Notes under the pieces: model-generated | Database searches by the model: none | Told to the model about the DNA's origin: nothing | The model's input: only the letters and a program-made list of their open reading frames with translations | Made by a program: the position numbers and the translations under genes | Part shown: positions 1 to 11,545 of the stretch, in pieces | Numbering within the stretch: the stretch's first letter is position 1 | Layout of the letters: every line of letters begins with the position of its first letter | Assembly (NCBI GenBank): GCA_964036315.1 | Contig: OZ038509.1 | Location: 24,521,884-24,585,883, forward strand | DNA length: 64,000 nucleotides | From: Acanthosepion esculentum | Lineage: Eukaryota; Mollusca; Cephalopoda; Sepiida; Sepiidae | Direction: 5' to 3'

Positions 1-308
1 ACATTGAGTGCTGGGGTTAATAAAAACTGCTCGATATAATATAACAGAGCTATTAACAACTCTACCTAGTAATCCCCGTTTATGCTTAATAGAAAATATA
101 AATCCCGATTATTTTAAATAATTTTTCTACATAGTTTTATGACCGGCTATTTTAATTTTAATTTTTGGTGATTTTATTGAATAAATTTACTGTTTAGTAT
201 TTCAAGTTATTTTTGTGTAATTTTGGTAAATATATCTGTTGAAATGAGATGTCAGTGTTATTTTCATTTTTGTGTCATTTAGATGACAATTTATCCATCG
301 CACCCTGT

Positions 309-438
309 AAGTGGACACTGAGATCAACACCAAGTGGCGACAGTCTGTTTGATGCTTGAACGCAATCTTCAGGCTTGAAGATTACATTCAAGCGTGAAAC
401 AGATTCTCACCACTCGGTATTGACCTCAGTATCCACTT
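309..438. repeat. Foldback (palindromic) element, 130 bp
   Basis: The two 65-bp halves are inverted copies with about 80% identity, and most differences are transitions. The outer ends are AAGTGGAyACTGAG and its complement. The centre is CTTCAGGCTTGAAG. This is an old foldback MITE. A fragment of the core (CGCAATCTTCAGG) recurs near 3271. Confidence 0.6.
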
Positions 439-537
439 TTATATTTATACACTCTCTATCCTGGACTTTGAGCAATCTTACCAAAAAATAAAATAAACCA
501 TTTGATTAAATTTTCATCATATATATTATATATGCGT

Positions 538-587
538 GCGTGCGTGCGTGCGTGCGCGCGTGCGTGCGTGCGTGCGCGCGTGCGTGC

Positions 588-630
<43 letters not shown>
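538..630. repeat. (CGTG)n / (GT)n microsatellite
   Basis: About 50 bp of GTGC repeats pass into about 40 bp of pure GT. Open frames over it are repeat artefacts. Confidence 0.95.
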
Positions 631-633
<3 letters not shown>

Positions 634-650
634 ATGATGAAAGAAACCGT

Positions 651-805
651 AAAATTTTATTAACGACGCGTTTTGGCCAGAGAAGCGTATTCTCTCTTTG
701 GCATCCTCAGTCTAGAATGAAAGAAAGACAAAACTGTGTGTGAGAATGTGTGGAAGCCAAAGATAGTATATACTCCTACGACGAAACGCGTCGTTAATAA
801 ATTTT
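651..805. repeat. Foldback element with 23-bp arms
   Basis: AAAATTTTATTAACGACGCG at the left is the inverse of the segment ending in CGCGTCGTTAATAAATTTT at the right, with about 108 bp between. It lies between a (GT)n tract and a (CA)n(TA)n tract at about 867-942. It is probably a MITE. Confidence 0.55.
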
Positions 806-866
806 CCACTTTGTCTCATTATATTGACTTTTGTTTCGGATGCTATTATACATCCTACAAGCACAC

Positions 867-890
867 ACATGCACACACACACACACACAA

Positions 891-942
<52 letters not shown>
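867..942. repeat. (CA)n then (TA)n compound microsatellite
   Basis: A CA run is followed by about 46 bp of pure TA. More broken CA/TG/TA repeats continue to about 1075. Confidence 0.93.
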
Positions 943-943
<1 letters not shown>

Positions 944-1089
944 GTCATTCACAGACAGTTGTGACACTATGAGTTGGATATATGCGCACGCGTGTGTGTG
1001 TGTGCGCCGGCACATCTGTGTGTGTGTATATATACACCCCCACATCTGTATGTGCGTGCGCGCGCACACATATGTGCGAGAAGATTAGT

Positions 1090-2260
1090 TAGATTTGACC
1101 TGGGCATCAAACTTCAAGACCAAATGATTAGATTAGGAATCTAGATAAAAACATGTTTTGGACATATGGCGAAAAGGGTAGATAAGTGTTAAGTACTTGT
1201 CAAAATACGAAGATAGGAAAAAGACCGGATCTGGTCAAAACTTAAAAGGGTTTGAATTTAATGTCCCTGAATCGGAGTCAGCTAGGCTAAGAAATATTTT
1301 TATGTCCACTTTCTTCAAAGGGAGAAATGGTCATGAAAAAGTTATGGGTTTATTCGTGGGTGTCCCTTGTCCGGAAATGCTGAAAGAGGATTCTGCATAT
1401 ATACGGGAGCGCTTTGGGTCACGGCAGCAGTTAGACTTAGTTTAGGTTCGAGGAAGGTTGATTTAGGCCGGAGCACGTAACATCGAAGAGCGACCCATTA
1501 GCAGCCGGACATTGTTAGTTCAGAATAAGATATATATATTTTTTGCCCGCCGAGAGTCAGCCCGGAGTTGGTCGTCCACAAACAGGTCACACGCCTTCCT
1601 CCTCTTTTCGTCCTACCCAAGTTTGTAGTTGTGTTTTTCCTTTGCCTGTGAGCCTACCTCTCGCTCGATCCGCCGCACAGAAATTCTACGACGTGGGGTC
1701 TATATCTTTGTGCAACGAGTTGCAGAGGTGGGTAGTCTCACACAGTACTGTTTCGCTGTATCACAGCTCCTCAGTGCGACTAGACTTCCGAATGCCTCAA
1801 GCCAGGATTGAAACACAATTAATTTGGTGTCAGTCAGAGCTATCTTCACTCGGTAGAGTTACACAACTAAATCTAGCGTATTGTTTTTACAAATGTAAAC
1901 AAATGCCAATCAGCCAAAGTGCTCCATTCATTTTACTGAAGAGCTTTGCATTAGTGCAGGTGGCTGTTGTTTATAGAATTAGCTTATCACTCAACAGTGC
2001 TCAATTGAAATGTATTTTCAAGAGCTAAATTATGTCATTCACAGACATATATATATTCAGTTGTATGGACCCTGTGAAATAACATCGCTACGTGCAGTCT
2101 CGACACCGAAATAGGATTACAATTGAGTATGTATGTATGCTCGAATGCATGGATGTGTAACTGCACCTAATCTCAGATTATTTATATGGGTGTGTTTGTG
2201 TGAACTATAATGCGTACATGTGTATATCTGTGTGTGTGAGTATCATCCCAAACGGACACA
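1090..2260. other. Unrecognised segment with two modest open frames
   Basis: Open frames lie at 1197-1445 (82 codons) and 1543-2028 (161 codons), both plus strand. Neither shows a domain I recognise, and neither starts in a convincing context. The first has a normal amino-acid mix (FEFNVPESESARLRN) and could be a relic exon of a mobile element. Locally less AT-rich than its surroundings. I do not call a gene. Confidence 0.3.
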
Positions 2261-2344
2261 GAGGAGAATTTCCCCCTCCCACAACCAAATATAATCAAAC
2301 ACAAACAAGCATAAACAGATTCAATTTTTTTAAAAATAAACCAG

Positions 2345-2484
2345 TTTGTCTGGTGATCACAAAAGCGTAAAACTCACGGTCACAAACTTAAGGATAGAGC
2401 TAACATATTCAGTTGTATGGATATGAGTTTGTGACCCTGGGTTTTACGCTTTTGTGATCATCAGACAAAATGTTAGCTCTATCA
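2345..2484. repeat. Nested foldback element (family also at 40.9 kb)
   Basis: The arms at 2345-2388 and 2426-2468 are near-perfect inverted copies containing GTGATCACAAAAGCG and the motif GGTCACAAACT. A second inverted pair, GATAGAGCTAACAT and its complement, overlaps the loop and right flank. The same ends and the GTGACCCTGGGTTT motif occur in the foldback at 40927-41056. Confidence 0.7.
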
Positions 2485-2501
2485 TTAATATTGACTACTT
2501 T

Positions 2502-2511
<10 letters not shown>

Positions 2512-2571
<60 letters not shown>

Positions 2572-2572
2572 A
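2512..2572. repeat. (CA)n(TA)n microsatellite at a repeat boundary
   Basis: A CA run then a short TA run directly abut the dispersed repeat at 2574-2925. The inverted copy at 40 kb also abuts a (CA)n(TA)n tract, so the microsatellite appears to be part of the element end. Confidence 0.9.
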
Positions 2573-2573
2573 T

Positions 2574-2925
2574 AGCTTGCCATTCGTATTCGAGGATAGC
2601 CGTCTACTAGGGTGGATAACCAATCCCTATTGCAAACCCTCGCTCAGGCACATTCGTGTTTGTTCAACACCCACAAAACCAACCAGTGGTTTATACTGCA
2701 ACTATGATCAGCAGACCTTTGTTACAGTTTCTAAGAGAGAGCGTGTTTTCTAGAATGATCAACAATCTGAACAACACCAGCACACTCAAACCCTCGGTCA
2801 CGATGACTTGTGGCTTCGTGCTAGCACAGCTATCGACGGCTCCCAATTGTTTCGTCTACCCAATTTTACTCACAAGGCTTGAGTCAACCCGTGGTATGAT
2901 TTTCAAGCACTTTCCAAATTAAAAT
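2574..2925 (+). repeat. Dispersed repeat, copy 1 (inverse copy at 39.97-40.39 kb)
   Basis: About 350 bp including GTGCTAGCACAGCTAT and ACCAATCCCTATTGCAAA. It matches 39965-40390 in reverse orientation with moderate divergence. No coding capacity is seen. It resembles a SINE-size element, but no clear tRNA head was found. Confidence 0.65.
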
Positions 2926-3154
2926 TCAGAGCACAGTTTCATTCTCAAGCGATGTTTAGAATTAATAAAGTTTAATTAACTAAATTTAATTAACTAAATC
3001 TCATGTCCTAAACTTGAGATTTAGTTTCGAAACAGTAATTTCCGTGTCGCGATGGAATCTTTTTTTTTTAAATAATTATAATTTTAAGCTCTACTTCTGT
3101 ATCGAGTACTTAAAAAAAAATAAAAACATAAATACTAATGAACTTTGCATCTTT

Positions 3155-3349
3155 AATCACCAATTCTTATTTTAGTCTATACAACAAGTTTTTGTAGAGA
3201 ATCTTTGAAACAATTTCATAAATAAACACATTAACCCCCACTGGTAGCACGATTCATAGTTTCATACACAACGCAATCTTCAGGTGCTGCATATAGACTG
3301 GTTGTTATGTAATTTAAAACTTTAAAAAATATATCTGGTTATTGTATTG

Positions 3350-3428
<79 letters not shown>

Positions 3429-3676
3429 CTATGATTACAGTTTTTATAATTTAAAAAATTAAATTCATTTTTAAAGTTTATATTAATTTAAAAAGTTATA
3501 CGTCATTTAAAATAACCGGGACTTGTATATATATGTGTCAGAAAAAAATTAAAGAATTTGTTTATTTTAGTTATTTAAATAATTATATATGTGTATATAT
3601 AGATATATGTAAAGAAATGAAATTGTTAGAAAGATTCTGTAGAAAAACTTGTATAGACAAAAATAAGAACTGGTGA
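3155..3676. repeat. Foldback element with about 65-bp arms and internal (TA)n
   Basis: The left arm (AATCACCAATTCTTATTTTA and on to about 3220) is inverted at about 3612-3676. The interior holds about 70 bp of pure TA at 3352-3424. It is a MITE carrying a microsatellite. Confidence 0.6.
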
Positions 3677-3679
3677 AAA

Positions 3680-4010
3680 AGGCACCTCATTTTAAAATTC
3701 ATTTATAATCTATGGATTTTTACAGAGAAATATTAAAATTAAAACTTTGTTACTTACAATTGGATCATATCTGGGCAGCAACCTTTCTTTTATACATATT
3801 TCATTAAATATGACAGACAAGGAAAATTTTATTTAGTTTTTCCAGTGTCCTTACATTTTTCCATTTGGTGTTAGTAAGGGAATACAAAAACTGTCCATAC
3901 CTTCCATTGTCCCAAGTGCTTTTGGCCACTGTGTTAGCCATTTTCAAAGGGGGTTCTTACATCAATACACACACACATATATTAATATGCTTTCTGTTTG
4001 TACGTTATTT
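3680..4010. other. AT-rich spacer, no gene seen
   Basis: There are only short open frames and no domain. It ends at the fragment of the 48-kb foldback family. Confidence 0.5.
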
Positions 4011-4011
4011 T

Positions 4012-4092
4012 TATAGATACACTTATTTAAGTAAATGCTCTGTTTATAATAAACGTTATTAATTACATTTACCGGCCTGAATGTCCGAGATA
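4012..4092 (+). repeat. Half copy of the 48.4-kb foldback family
   Basis: The stretch from TTTTTATAGATACACTT to CGGCCTGAATGTCCGAGA matches one arm of the foldback at 48441-48713. The other arm is absent here. Confidence 0.65.
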
Positions 4093-4127
4093 CCCGGCAG
4101 GATCCTTTGGTCAGGGTACCAAATGGG

Positions 4128-5707
4128 ATGGTCGGTCGGTCGATTCTAACGGCTTCACACCAAATGCAACCGGTCCGACACCAGCTCTGTCGTTTTCAGC
4201 TCATTTCCAATGGCTGGTTACCGAAGTAACTACTTCGATCACAAGTCTAACCTACCCACGTTGTGATTTTGATCTTAGGTAGACGAGATCAATCAGGCAT
4301 CGGGGCCTTAGTGCAAGATGAGTCTAAACTGGAGGTGGCGTCGCACAAGTGTCAAAAAAGAAAAAGAAATAAATAAAAAGCCAAAAAGATTCGGTTCTGT
4401 TGAAAGAAAGCAAATCAACTTTTATCAGTCTGTTCTATACAGGAGTATGTGCTTTCCCAACCTATTTCTTGGAGAGTAACACTTTATACTTCTGGTAAGT
4501 TCTGGTTTTCTAAGTCAACTGGTTTAGCTTTTAGGTGCTGGCTTAGCTTCGTTCGTCAGTATAACTTGCTGTTTCGTAGGAAGGCAAAGTCGAAGATAGA
4601 AAGTCGTGGAATCTCTCGGTCGGCTTCTGCGAGGCTACTCGAACTTACTGGAACTCACTGGAACTTAACTCAAACTGGAACTGAACTGACTGGCGAACCG
4701 AAGGCGCTTGTTTATATGAACATCGACCAAAAACTGGTGCAGGGCTAGACGCAGCCTTGGGTTCTTGGTATTTATCGATTTCTGACAAGGGACCTCTTTG
4801 TTGTCCGGCTAGGAGAATTGATTATTTCCCATTTTGTAAAATTAATTACTTTCCATTTTTGGGAGGACCCCTTCGTCCGTGTGGAGAGGTTGCAGGATAG
4901 CTATCCTCCTAAACTCTCTCTTTCTCACATTGGTACCTCATACCAAATCCGTTCGGCGGGCGTTATTAATTTCTCCGTCTTTCTTACCAATTTACCTCCG
5001 CCTATCACCATTGCTACCACTCGACCAATGGCGTCTCGGCCGTGCGGGTGTGGCTAAGCTTGCTTCATTAATTAATCCTTTGTCATCCCTGTTTATTTCA
5101 GGATTTCTGAATTCCAAAATTATCAACGTTGTTTATGAAATTCCCTTCTTTCGACTTACAAACAACATATGGCCCCCGTGGCTTGGCCAACTTCTAAAAT
5201 CTGGCGATTTCGAATAATATCTCAGAGGCCCTTTTTGCCTACCTCGTGTTTTCTTTACAATTATCATAAATCAACTGTCAAAAGCTCGTCACGTGGCTTT
5301 TTGTGAATTTATCGTTTACGCCAATCCTCGGTTTCTTTGGAAAGTAAAAAAAAAAAAAATCTTCCATATTGAACGCGTATCTCGGAACATCTTCCCATGC
5401 CAAAAATTCCTTACAATCAACACATGGCTTCATCGCTTGGTCGACTTCTAAAAGCTTGTGATTTCAAATGATATCTTGTTTTCAGGCTTTCTTTAACCAT
5501 TACTTTTACAAACATCATTAATCAATTGTCAAAAGCTCACATATGACCTTTTTGTGAATCCACTGTTTATGCCAATTCTCGGGTTCTTGAGAAAAGTAAT
5601 TCTTTTCTTTTTTTAAAGTAAAAATAAAATCTCGGAGTATCTTCTTTTCCGTTCTCAGTATTTTCTTGTTTAATTTTTATGGTTAATTAGTTAATCAATT
5701 ACCATAG
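4128..5707. repeat. Long direct repeat, copy 1 (about 1.6 kb)
   Basis: It matches 7117-8864 in order and orientation: CTAACCTACCCACGTTGTGA at about 4248 and 7229, ACTCGACCAATGGC at about 5020 and 8016, and GGTTAATTAGTTAA near both right ends. The open frames inside have no recognised domain. Two direct copies separated by 1.4 kb could be LTRs of a gutted element, or a tandem duplication of a dispersed repeat. No primer-binding site or TG..CA boundary was identified. Confidence 0.65.
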
Positions 5708-7116
5708 GTAAATAGTACAAAAACACAGAAATAAATACTTTCGTAAAAATACACCCAATTTCTTTTCAGTTATTTTATCCATATATATATATATAATTTT
5801 GTGGGGGTCAAAATAAAGGCATGAGTAACAAAATAAATTTTCTTGATGAAGAAAAATCCGGAAATGGGGCAAAAAGTCAAGTTTCCAGGATACCATTTTG
5901 TCCTTGAAGGTTGGTTCTGGCTTGGGACGCAAAGACAAATACGACTTGGATAAGTCAACAAAAAATACCAGAGTTTGTTTGTTTTTTGTTTTGTTTTTTG
6001 CTTGGGAGGTGACAGCCAATGGGATTTTAAGGTTTGTAAACTTCTGTGAGTAATAAAAGCTAAAAGAACAGAAGAAATCAAAATGCTTTATTGATGTCAT
6101 GAGAATGCAAGCAAAACTATTTGTCTTCGTTCTATAAAGGGAAACAATTTATTTGTTTCAGGTTATCAGTTAAAAAAAGGCATCTTTGTTGGTTTAACAG
6201 ATACAATATTGAGGAAATCTTTTAAAGAAAAAAAACTAACGCCTATTGTTTTTATACCTGATGGATAATGGCATCCTTTTCGTTAACAGGAAGAAAAGGC
6301 GACAAAACTACAAATGGAGATCATACGTGCTTGAGATAAGTAAATAGTTTTTATTTCCCTGTGATTTAGAAGTTTGGATCGTTTGAACGTTCCAGGGTGT
6401 GGTACATCAGTCGTGGGAGACAGACTTCGTTCAGAGTATAACACAAGGTAACAGTCAAGATAGGCATATGGAGAAATTCAACACGCATATGTAGTTGAGT
6501 AAGATAGACAAGTGGGAAAATGATTCTACGAATTATCGCACTGAAATAGTCGAGAGTTAGTCTCTGCTGCTGCTACTAGCTTCGTCGCTGATTGAAGGTA
6601 TCGCTGCTGATGGTCTGTTTACGTTTGCCTGCCGAGGGATCTGTCGCTAAGACCAGCCAGGTCGGATTTGCCTTCGTGGGTGAAATCAGCATCGCTTTAT
6701 AGTCAATAAGTGACTCAGAAACACTTCATTTTTTTTTTTTTTTTTGACTGGTCAGAAAATATGTTTTATGACTCTGGCATTTCTGGACGATATTCTAGAA
6801 ATGGGCGCGCCGAGCTGGACGAAATTAAGGCTTGTTTTTGTCATATGAGCTGTGGATGTGGAAGTGAGCACTTCTGTTTAAGTGAAAGAACGAGTTCCGG
6901 CGGTATGACAGATCAGTATTGTGACACTAAGCTGTCGGCCCGTGGTCAACTCCCAGTCGCGGCGCGAAGCTGTAATATTTCTTCTACCGGCGTTTTGGGG
7001 TTGACTCCTAGTCACTACCACCAGCCTGTGTCCCTGTCGATCGGTGGTCGTCGCTACTCTGCGGAATCCCTATGTCATGATACCAATATATGACACTGGC
7101 CCGTCCAGGGTCGAAT
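5708..7116. other. Spacer between the two long direct repeats
   Basis: No convincing gene. Open frames at 5699-6100 (minus) and 6710-7093 (plus, after a T20-type run) lack recognisable domains. If the flanking repeats are LTRs, this would be the internal region, but no gag, protease or reverse transcriptase motif is visible. Confidence 0.45.
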
Positions 7117-8864
7117 TCTGGTCGTCGATGTTAAAGGCTTCACACCAGCTTTACCGGTTCGATACCAGCTCTATCGTTCCCAGATCACTTCCAACGTCTG
7201 GTTACTGGAGTAACTGCTTCAATCTCAAGTCTAACCTACCCACGTTGTGATTTTGATCTTAGGTAGACGGGATCAGTCATGCGTCGGGCCGTAGTGTAAG
7301 CTGAGTCCAGACTGAAGGTGGTATCGTACAAGCGTAAGAAAAAGAAGTAAAAGAAAAACCCAAGAGGTTCAAGTATATTAAGAAATAACAAATCAACTTT
7401 ATCCGTCTGTTATATACAGGAGTGCGTTTCTCTCCCAGTCCGTTTTCTACGAAATGTGACACTTCTATGTTTCAAGCAAGTTGGTATCGTAAGTCAACTG
7501 ATTTAGTTATTAGGTGTTGGCTTGGCTTCGTTCGTCAGCATAACTTGCTATTGGTAGGATAGGCAAAGTCGGAGGTCGTGGAATCTCTCGGTCAGCTTCT
7601 GCGAGGCAACACTCTGGTTAAGCTCTGACTGTCTGGAACTAACTAACTCCGAACTAACTGACTGACTGACTCAACTCAACTGTCGAACGGCCAGAGGACG
7701 TTCGTTTATATGGGTACCGACCAAACCCGGTGCGGGGGGCAGACGCGGCCTGGGGTTCTCAGTAAATCTCGATTCCCAACAAGAAATCTCTTTGTTGTCA
7801 GGCCAGGAAAATTGATTACTTCCCATTTTTGGAAAATTAATCACTTTCTATTTCGGGGGGGGGGGCTCCCTCGTCCGTGAGGGGAGGTCGGATGAGAGCT
7901 ATCCTCCTAAACACCTCCTCTCTCACATTGATATCGCGCACCAATACCTTCAGTGGGCGTTAATAATTTCTCCGTCCTTCTCATCCATTCACCTCCGCCT
8001 ATCGCCATTGCTACCACTCGACCAATGGCATCCTGGCTGTGCGGGTGTGGCTAAGCTGGCCTCCTTAAAATTATAATCCAGAATTTTTGTTTACAAAATT
8101 CTCCTTTTTCTCATCGGCCAAAATTTTACGAATCCCATATTGCCATTTAAAATTTATCATACCTTTTGGTCACTCAGAATCCACTTAGCCAGCACTCTTT
8201 ACCAATTCCATCAATCACTGTCAAAATTTGCCATCTGGTCCCTTCGTGGAGTTAGCTTATACTGGAACCCTTGGCTTCTTGAGAAGTTAAATTCTTTATC
8301 TCACCAAATCTCAATTCTCGACGCTATCTTCTCTCATGCCCAAAATTTTATAATCACCATATTGCTACTCAGTGTCTCGGCGTCTGAAAGCGACACTTTG
8401 GTAAAGTAAATAATAACAATTCTGTGTCGGGGTAGTTTTCTCTCTCATACCAAAATTTTATAATCACCATATTGCTTTTCCTTGCCAGCACTCAAGAAAA
8501 AAAAATGATATCTTGGAAAGATAATTAATATTGATTCTCCCTACCCTGTATCGGCAATCGTCTCAGGCCGAAATTTTTATGACCGCCATGTGGTCTGCCT
8601 GATATCTTAATGCTATGTTTACCTTTCCGAATTCTCCCATTTCTCTCGGCAAGGCACTTCTTTACAACAATATTAATCAATTTGATAAAATCTCACATAT
8701 GGCTTTTTTCTACGGGTTTACTGTCTTTTGTGAAAGGTAACTTTTTCGTAAATAAAATCAGATCTTTTTAACATCGAACGGTATATCTTTCGGGATAACT
8801 TCTTTCCGTCTTCAGTATTTCCTGTTTTAATCTCTATGGTTAATTAGTTAACCAATTACCATAG
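7117..8864. repeat. Long direct repeat, copy 2 (about 1.7 kb)
   Basis: Second copy of the 4.1-kb repeat with small insertions and deletions. It is somewhat longer than copy 1, mainly through additional AT-rich, CCAAAATTTTATAATCACCA-containing sequence at 8080-8600. Confidence 0.65.
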
Positions 8865-9928
8865 CTAAATAATGCCACAGTATTGTAAAAGTTTATATTC
8901 ATAAGAATTTTTTTTTATCTGCGATCAAACTGTTCCACTCTCAAAGAGGCTCCATGTCTTCAACGTCTACTGTGTCTCAAATTCACTCATTCCATCACTC
9001 CAGGGAGTACCTGACTTCCTCTACCATACTTTATATTTACTTGAATCAGTTTAGACTAAAAACTTAGTATTGTTGCTATATTTGAGCTGTCTAATTATCA
9101 ATTTCCAGTCTTGAAAGAATTCAAAATTATTTACATAGTCTTGCATGGGTTGACATATTTTCCACTAAGTAGCCTCTTTCCAACAGACACTACTTCCATG
9201 GAAAATGCTCAGATGAGCTCCATTTTTGAGCTCAATCAGTTCAGACGTTTACAGCTAAAGCAAGTCATACTACTTGTACGGAATCAAATCAACCTCATTT
9301 CTCCCATGTTTCAGATATAAGAAAGTTCCACACAGACAACTTCTCACCCTCACAAAGAAGTTCCACTATGAAACAGGCTCCCACGTGGATGCTCCCCTGA
9401 ATACTTCAAGTCAAAGGTCACTCGTTATGCAAAGTGCTTGTTGCAAAGAATATGAGTCTAAATCATTCACTGGCAAAATTAAGATTTATTCGCTTCTGCA
9501 CTCAATCGATTAATGTTGGTACAAGGGTATGTGGTTTGGGGAACTTTCTTTGAACATTGATCATTTTGTCACTTTTCCCTCTTGGGTGGGGCGCTTATAT
9601 AACTTCCTGTTATCCCGTTGTCCTAGAAGCCATTGACAACCTTTGAGGCCCGATTTTGCACCTGATGCCTATGAGGTTACCATATCGAAGTCACCACAAA
9701 TCAACACCTCTTATAAAAAAAATTCATTATTAATATTAAATTCAATTCAAACATCTTGTATTTCCTGGCATGAATTACATATTAAAGTTATCTATCATCC
9801 TTATCCCCATAATCTTCACTTCTTACCATCTCCTAATTCATTCATATCACACACCTCTATCTATATATTAATACGCTTGTACCAATGTCGGTACTACTAG
9901 TAATGCCTTCCAATAATATCCGCACTAG
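8865..9928. other. AT-rich sequence, dispersed-repeat relic, no gene seen
   Basis: The segment at about 9640-9800 resembles 19730-19870 (TCACyACAAATCAACA-like and GGCATGAATTACAT-like stretches), so it is a diverged dispersed repeat. No domain was seen in the short frames. Confidence 0.45.
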
Positions 9929-9930
9929 TA

Positions 9931-10010
9931 TTAGGTTGGTGCAAAAATAATGTCATTTTTTGACGTTCAAGACCATGTCAAAAAACGACATTATTTTTGC
10001 ACCAACCTAA
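9931..10010. mobile_element. 80-bp palindromic mariner MITE, MADE1-like
   Basis: It starts TTAGGTTGGTGCAAAAATAA and ends with the exact complement. The 34-bp terminal arms differ at one position. TA flanks both ends (9929-9930 and 10011-10012), as expected for the mariner TA target duplication. Length (80 bp) and the TTAGGTTGGTGCAAAA end match human MADE1/Hsmar1 as I remember it, but the inner part of the arm (GTCATTTTTTGAC) differs. Confidence 0.9.
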
Positions 10011-10012
10011 TA

Positions 10013-10888
10013 ATACTTGTTCAAGTAGTAATCACCAAACAGTATAATGATCAGAAGAGAATCGTAATCCTTATAGTAGTAGAGTAGAGAGAGTGAACAT
10101 AAAGCAATAGTGGATAGACAAGAAGAGTGAACAGTGATCGTATAGTCATCACGCTACTTCCTATTTATTCATTTCCTTTACGATCCCGTGATCTACTTAA
10201 TAATGGAATCGCCCATGTTACTCACTGGTGATCTAGTTTCAAACCACAGTGTCAGTAACAACACTTACTCTTATACAACATTCTTTTAATCAAAAATCCT
10301 ATTAAACCCAGACTTTGTTGAGCGTCCAAGAGGAAAACAGAAAGAGTGGGATATAGAGAGACAAAAAGAAAGAGCGACACAGACAGGGATTGAAGGAGGG
10401 TCATCTTAGTGAGAGGTTAAATCATATTTCATGACCTAACAATCTGTTGAGGACATTTCAGTATTTTTAAGAGGGACTACATCACTTTTCTCCTATTTAG
10501 GAATGGTCATGGGTTAAAGAGTACACAGTGTAGCATTAGTCCTGTTAGTTGTCATTATTTCAATTGTAACTCTCTACCTTGAGTGGCTATCAAGCCTTGT
10601 ATTGGAGGAAACACATTTGAGATTTATAATGTCTTATTGCAATCAGACGATGAAATCAATAACAATAAATACAATAACGATTGGTTCATTTAAATCAATC
10701 TAGACACAAGGCCATAAACAGTCAATATATGGCAGGAAGACTATGTGCACCAATCTAACAAATATGGCATCTTTTAAGTGCTTCTAAAATCATCATTTAT
10801 AATTGAAGCTGATAGAAAATAAACATGTCAGCCACCAGACAGGCCACAACTAATGCCACTCAATATAGTTTTTTGCACCAACTCCTCT
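10013..10888. other. No gene seen
   Basis: The region is AT-rich with short purine-rich stretches (GAGAGACAAAAAGAAAG at about 10355). No open frame or repeat structure worth naming was found. Confidence 0.5.
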
Positions 10889-11545
10889 CAGCCTCTTCTA
10901 TATGTTGTATCCCTTCAGTACGAGTGCTATCATGGCTCTCCACAAGTTCCTCTCCTTTATGGCCCTTAGCAGTGTTTCTCACATTGTCAAAACTCCCACC
11001 CACTGTTCTGCTATCCATTCAGCCTCTTCTATATGCTGTATCCCTTCGGGACGAGTGCTATCATGGCTCTCCACAAGTTCCTCTCCTTTATGGACCTTAG
11101 CAGTGTTTCTCACATTGTCAAAACTCCCACCCACTGTTCTGCTATCCATTCAGCCTCTTCTATATGCTGTATCCCTTTGGGACGAGTGCTATCATGGCTC
11201 TCCACAAGTTCCTCTCCTTTATGGCCCTTAGCAGTGTTTCTCACATTGTCAAAACTCCCACCCACTGTTCTGCTATCCATTCAGCCTCTTCTATATGCTG
11301 TATCCCTTCGGGACGAATGCTATCATGGCTCTCCACAAGTTCCTCTCCTTTATGGCCCTTAGCAGTGTTTCTCACATTGTCAAAACTCCCACCCACTGTT
11401 CTGCTATCCATTCAGCCTCTTCTATATGCTGTATCCCTTCAGGACGAGTGCTATCATGGCTCTCCACAAGTTCCTCTCCTTTATGGCCCTTAGCAGTGTT
11501 TCTCACATTGCCAAAACTCCCACCCACTGTTCTGCTATCCATTCA
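10889..11545 (-). repeat. 131-bp tandem satellite, 5 copies, made from a LINE 3' end
   Basis: Five near-identical 131-bp units are in direct tandem. On the minus strand each unit codes for a typical LINE polyprotein C-terminus (LWRAMIALVLKGY, then a stop at 10900-10898, 11031-11029 and so on), followed by about 60 bp of 3' UTR. A diverged single copy of the same C-terminus is at 58952-59023. Because 131 is not a multiple of 3, the overlapping plus-strand frames are repeat artefacts. Confidence 0.8.

Noticed and set aside
1543..2028. 161-codon plus-strand open frame as a gene
   Set aside because: No recognised domain, Ser/Leu-rich, start codon not convincing, and no neighbouring exons.
10889..11545. 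CRISPR array
   Set aside because: Units are 131 bp with no short repeat-spacer alternation, and the genome is eukaryotic.
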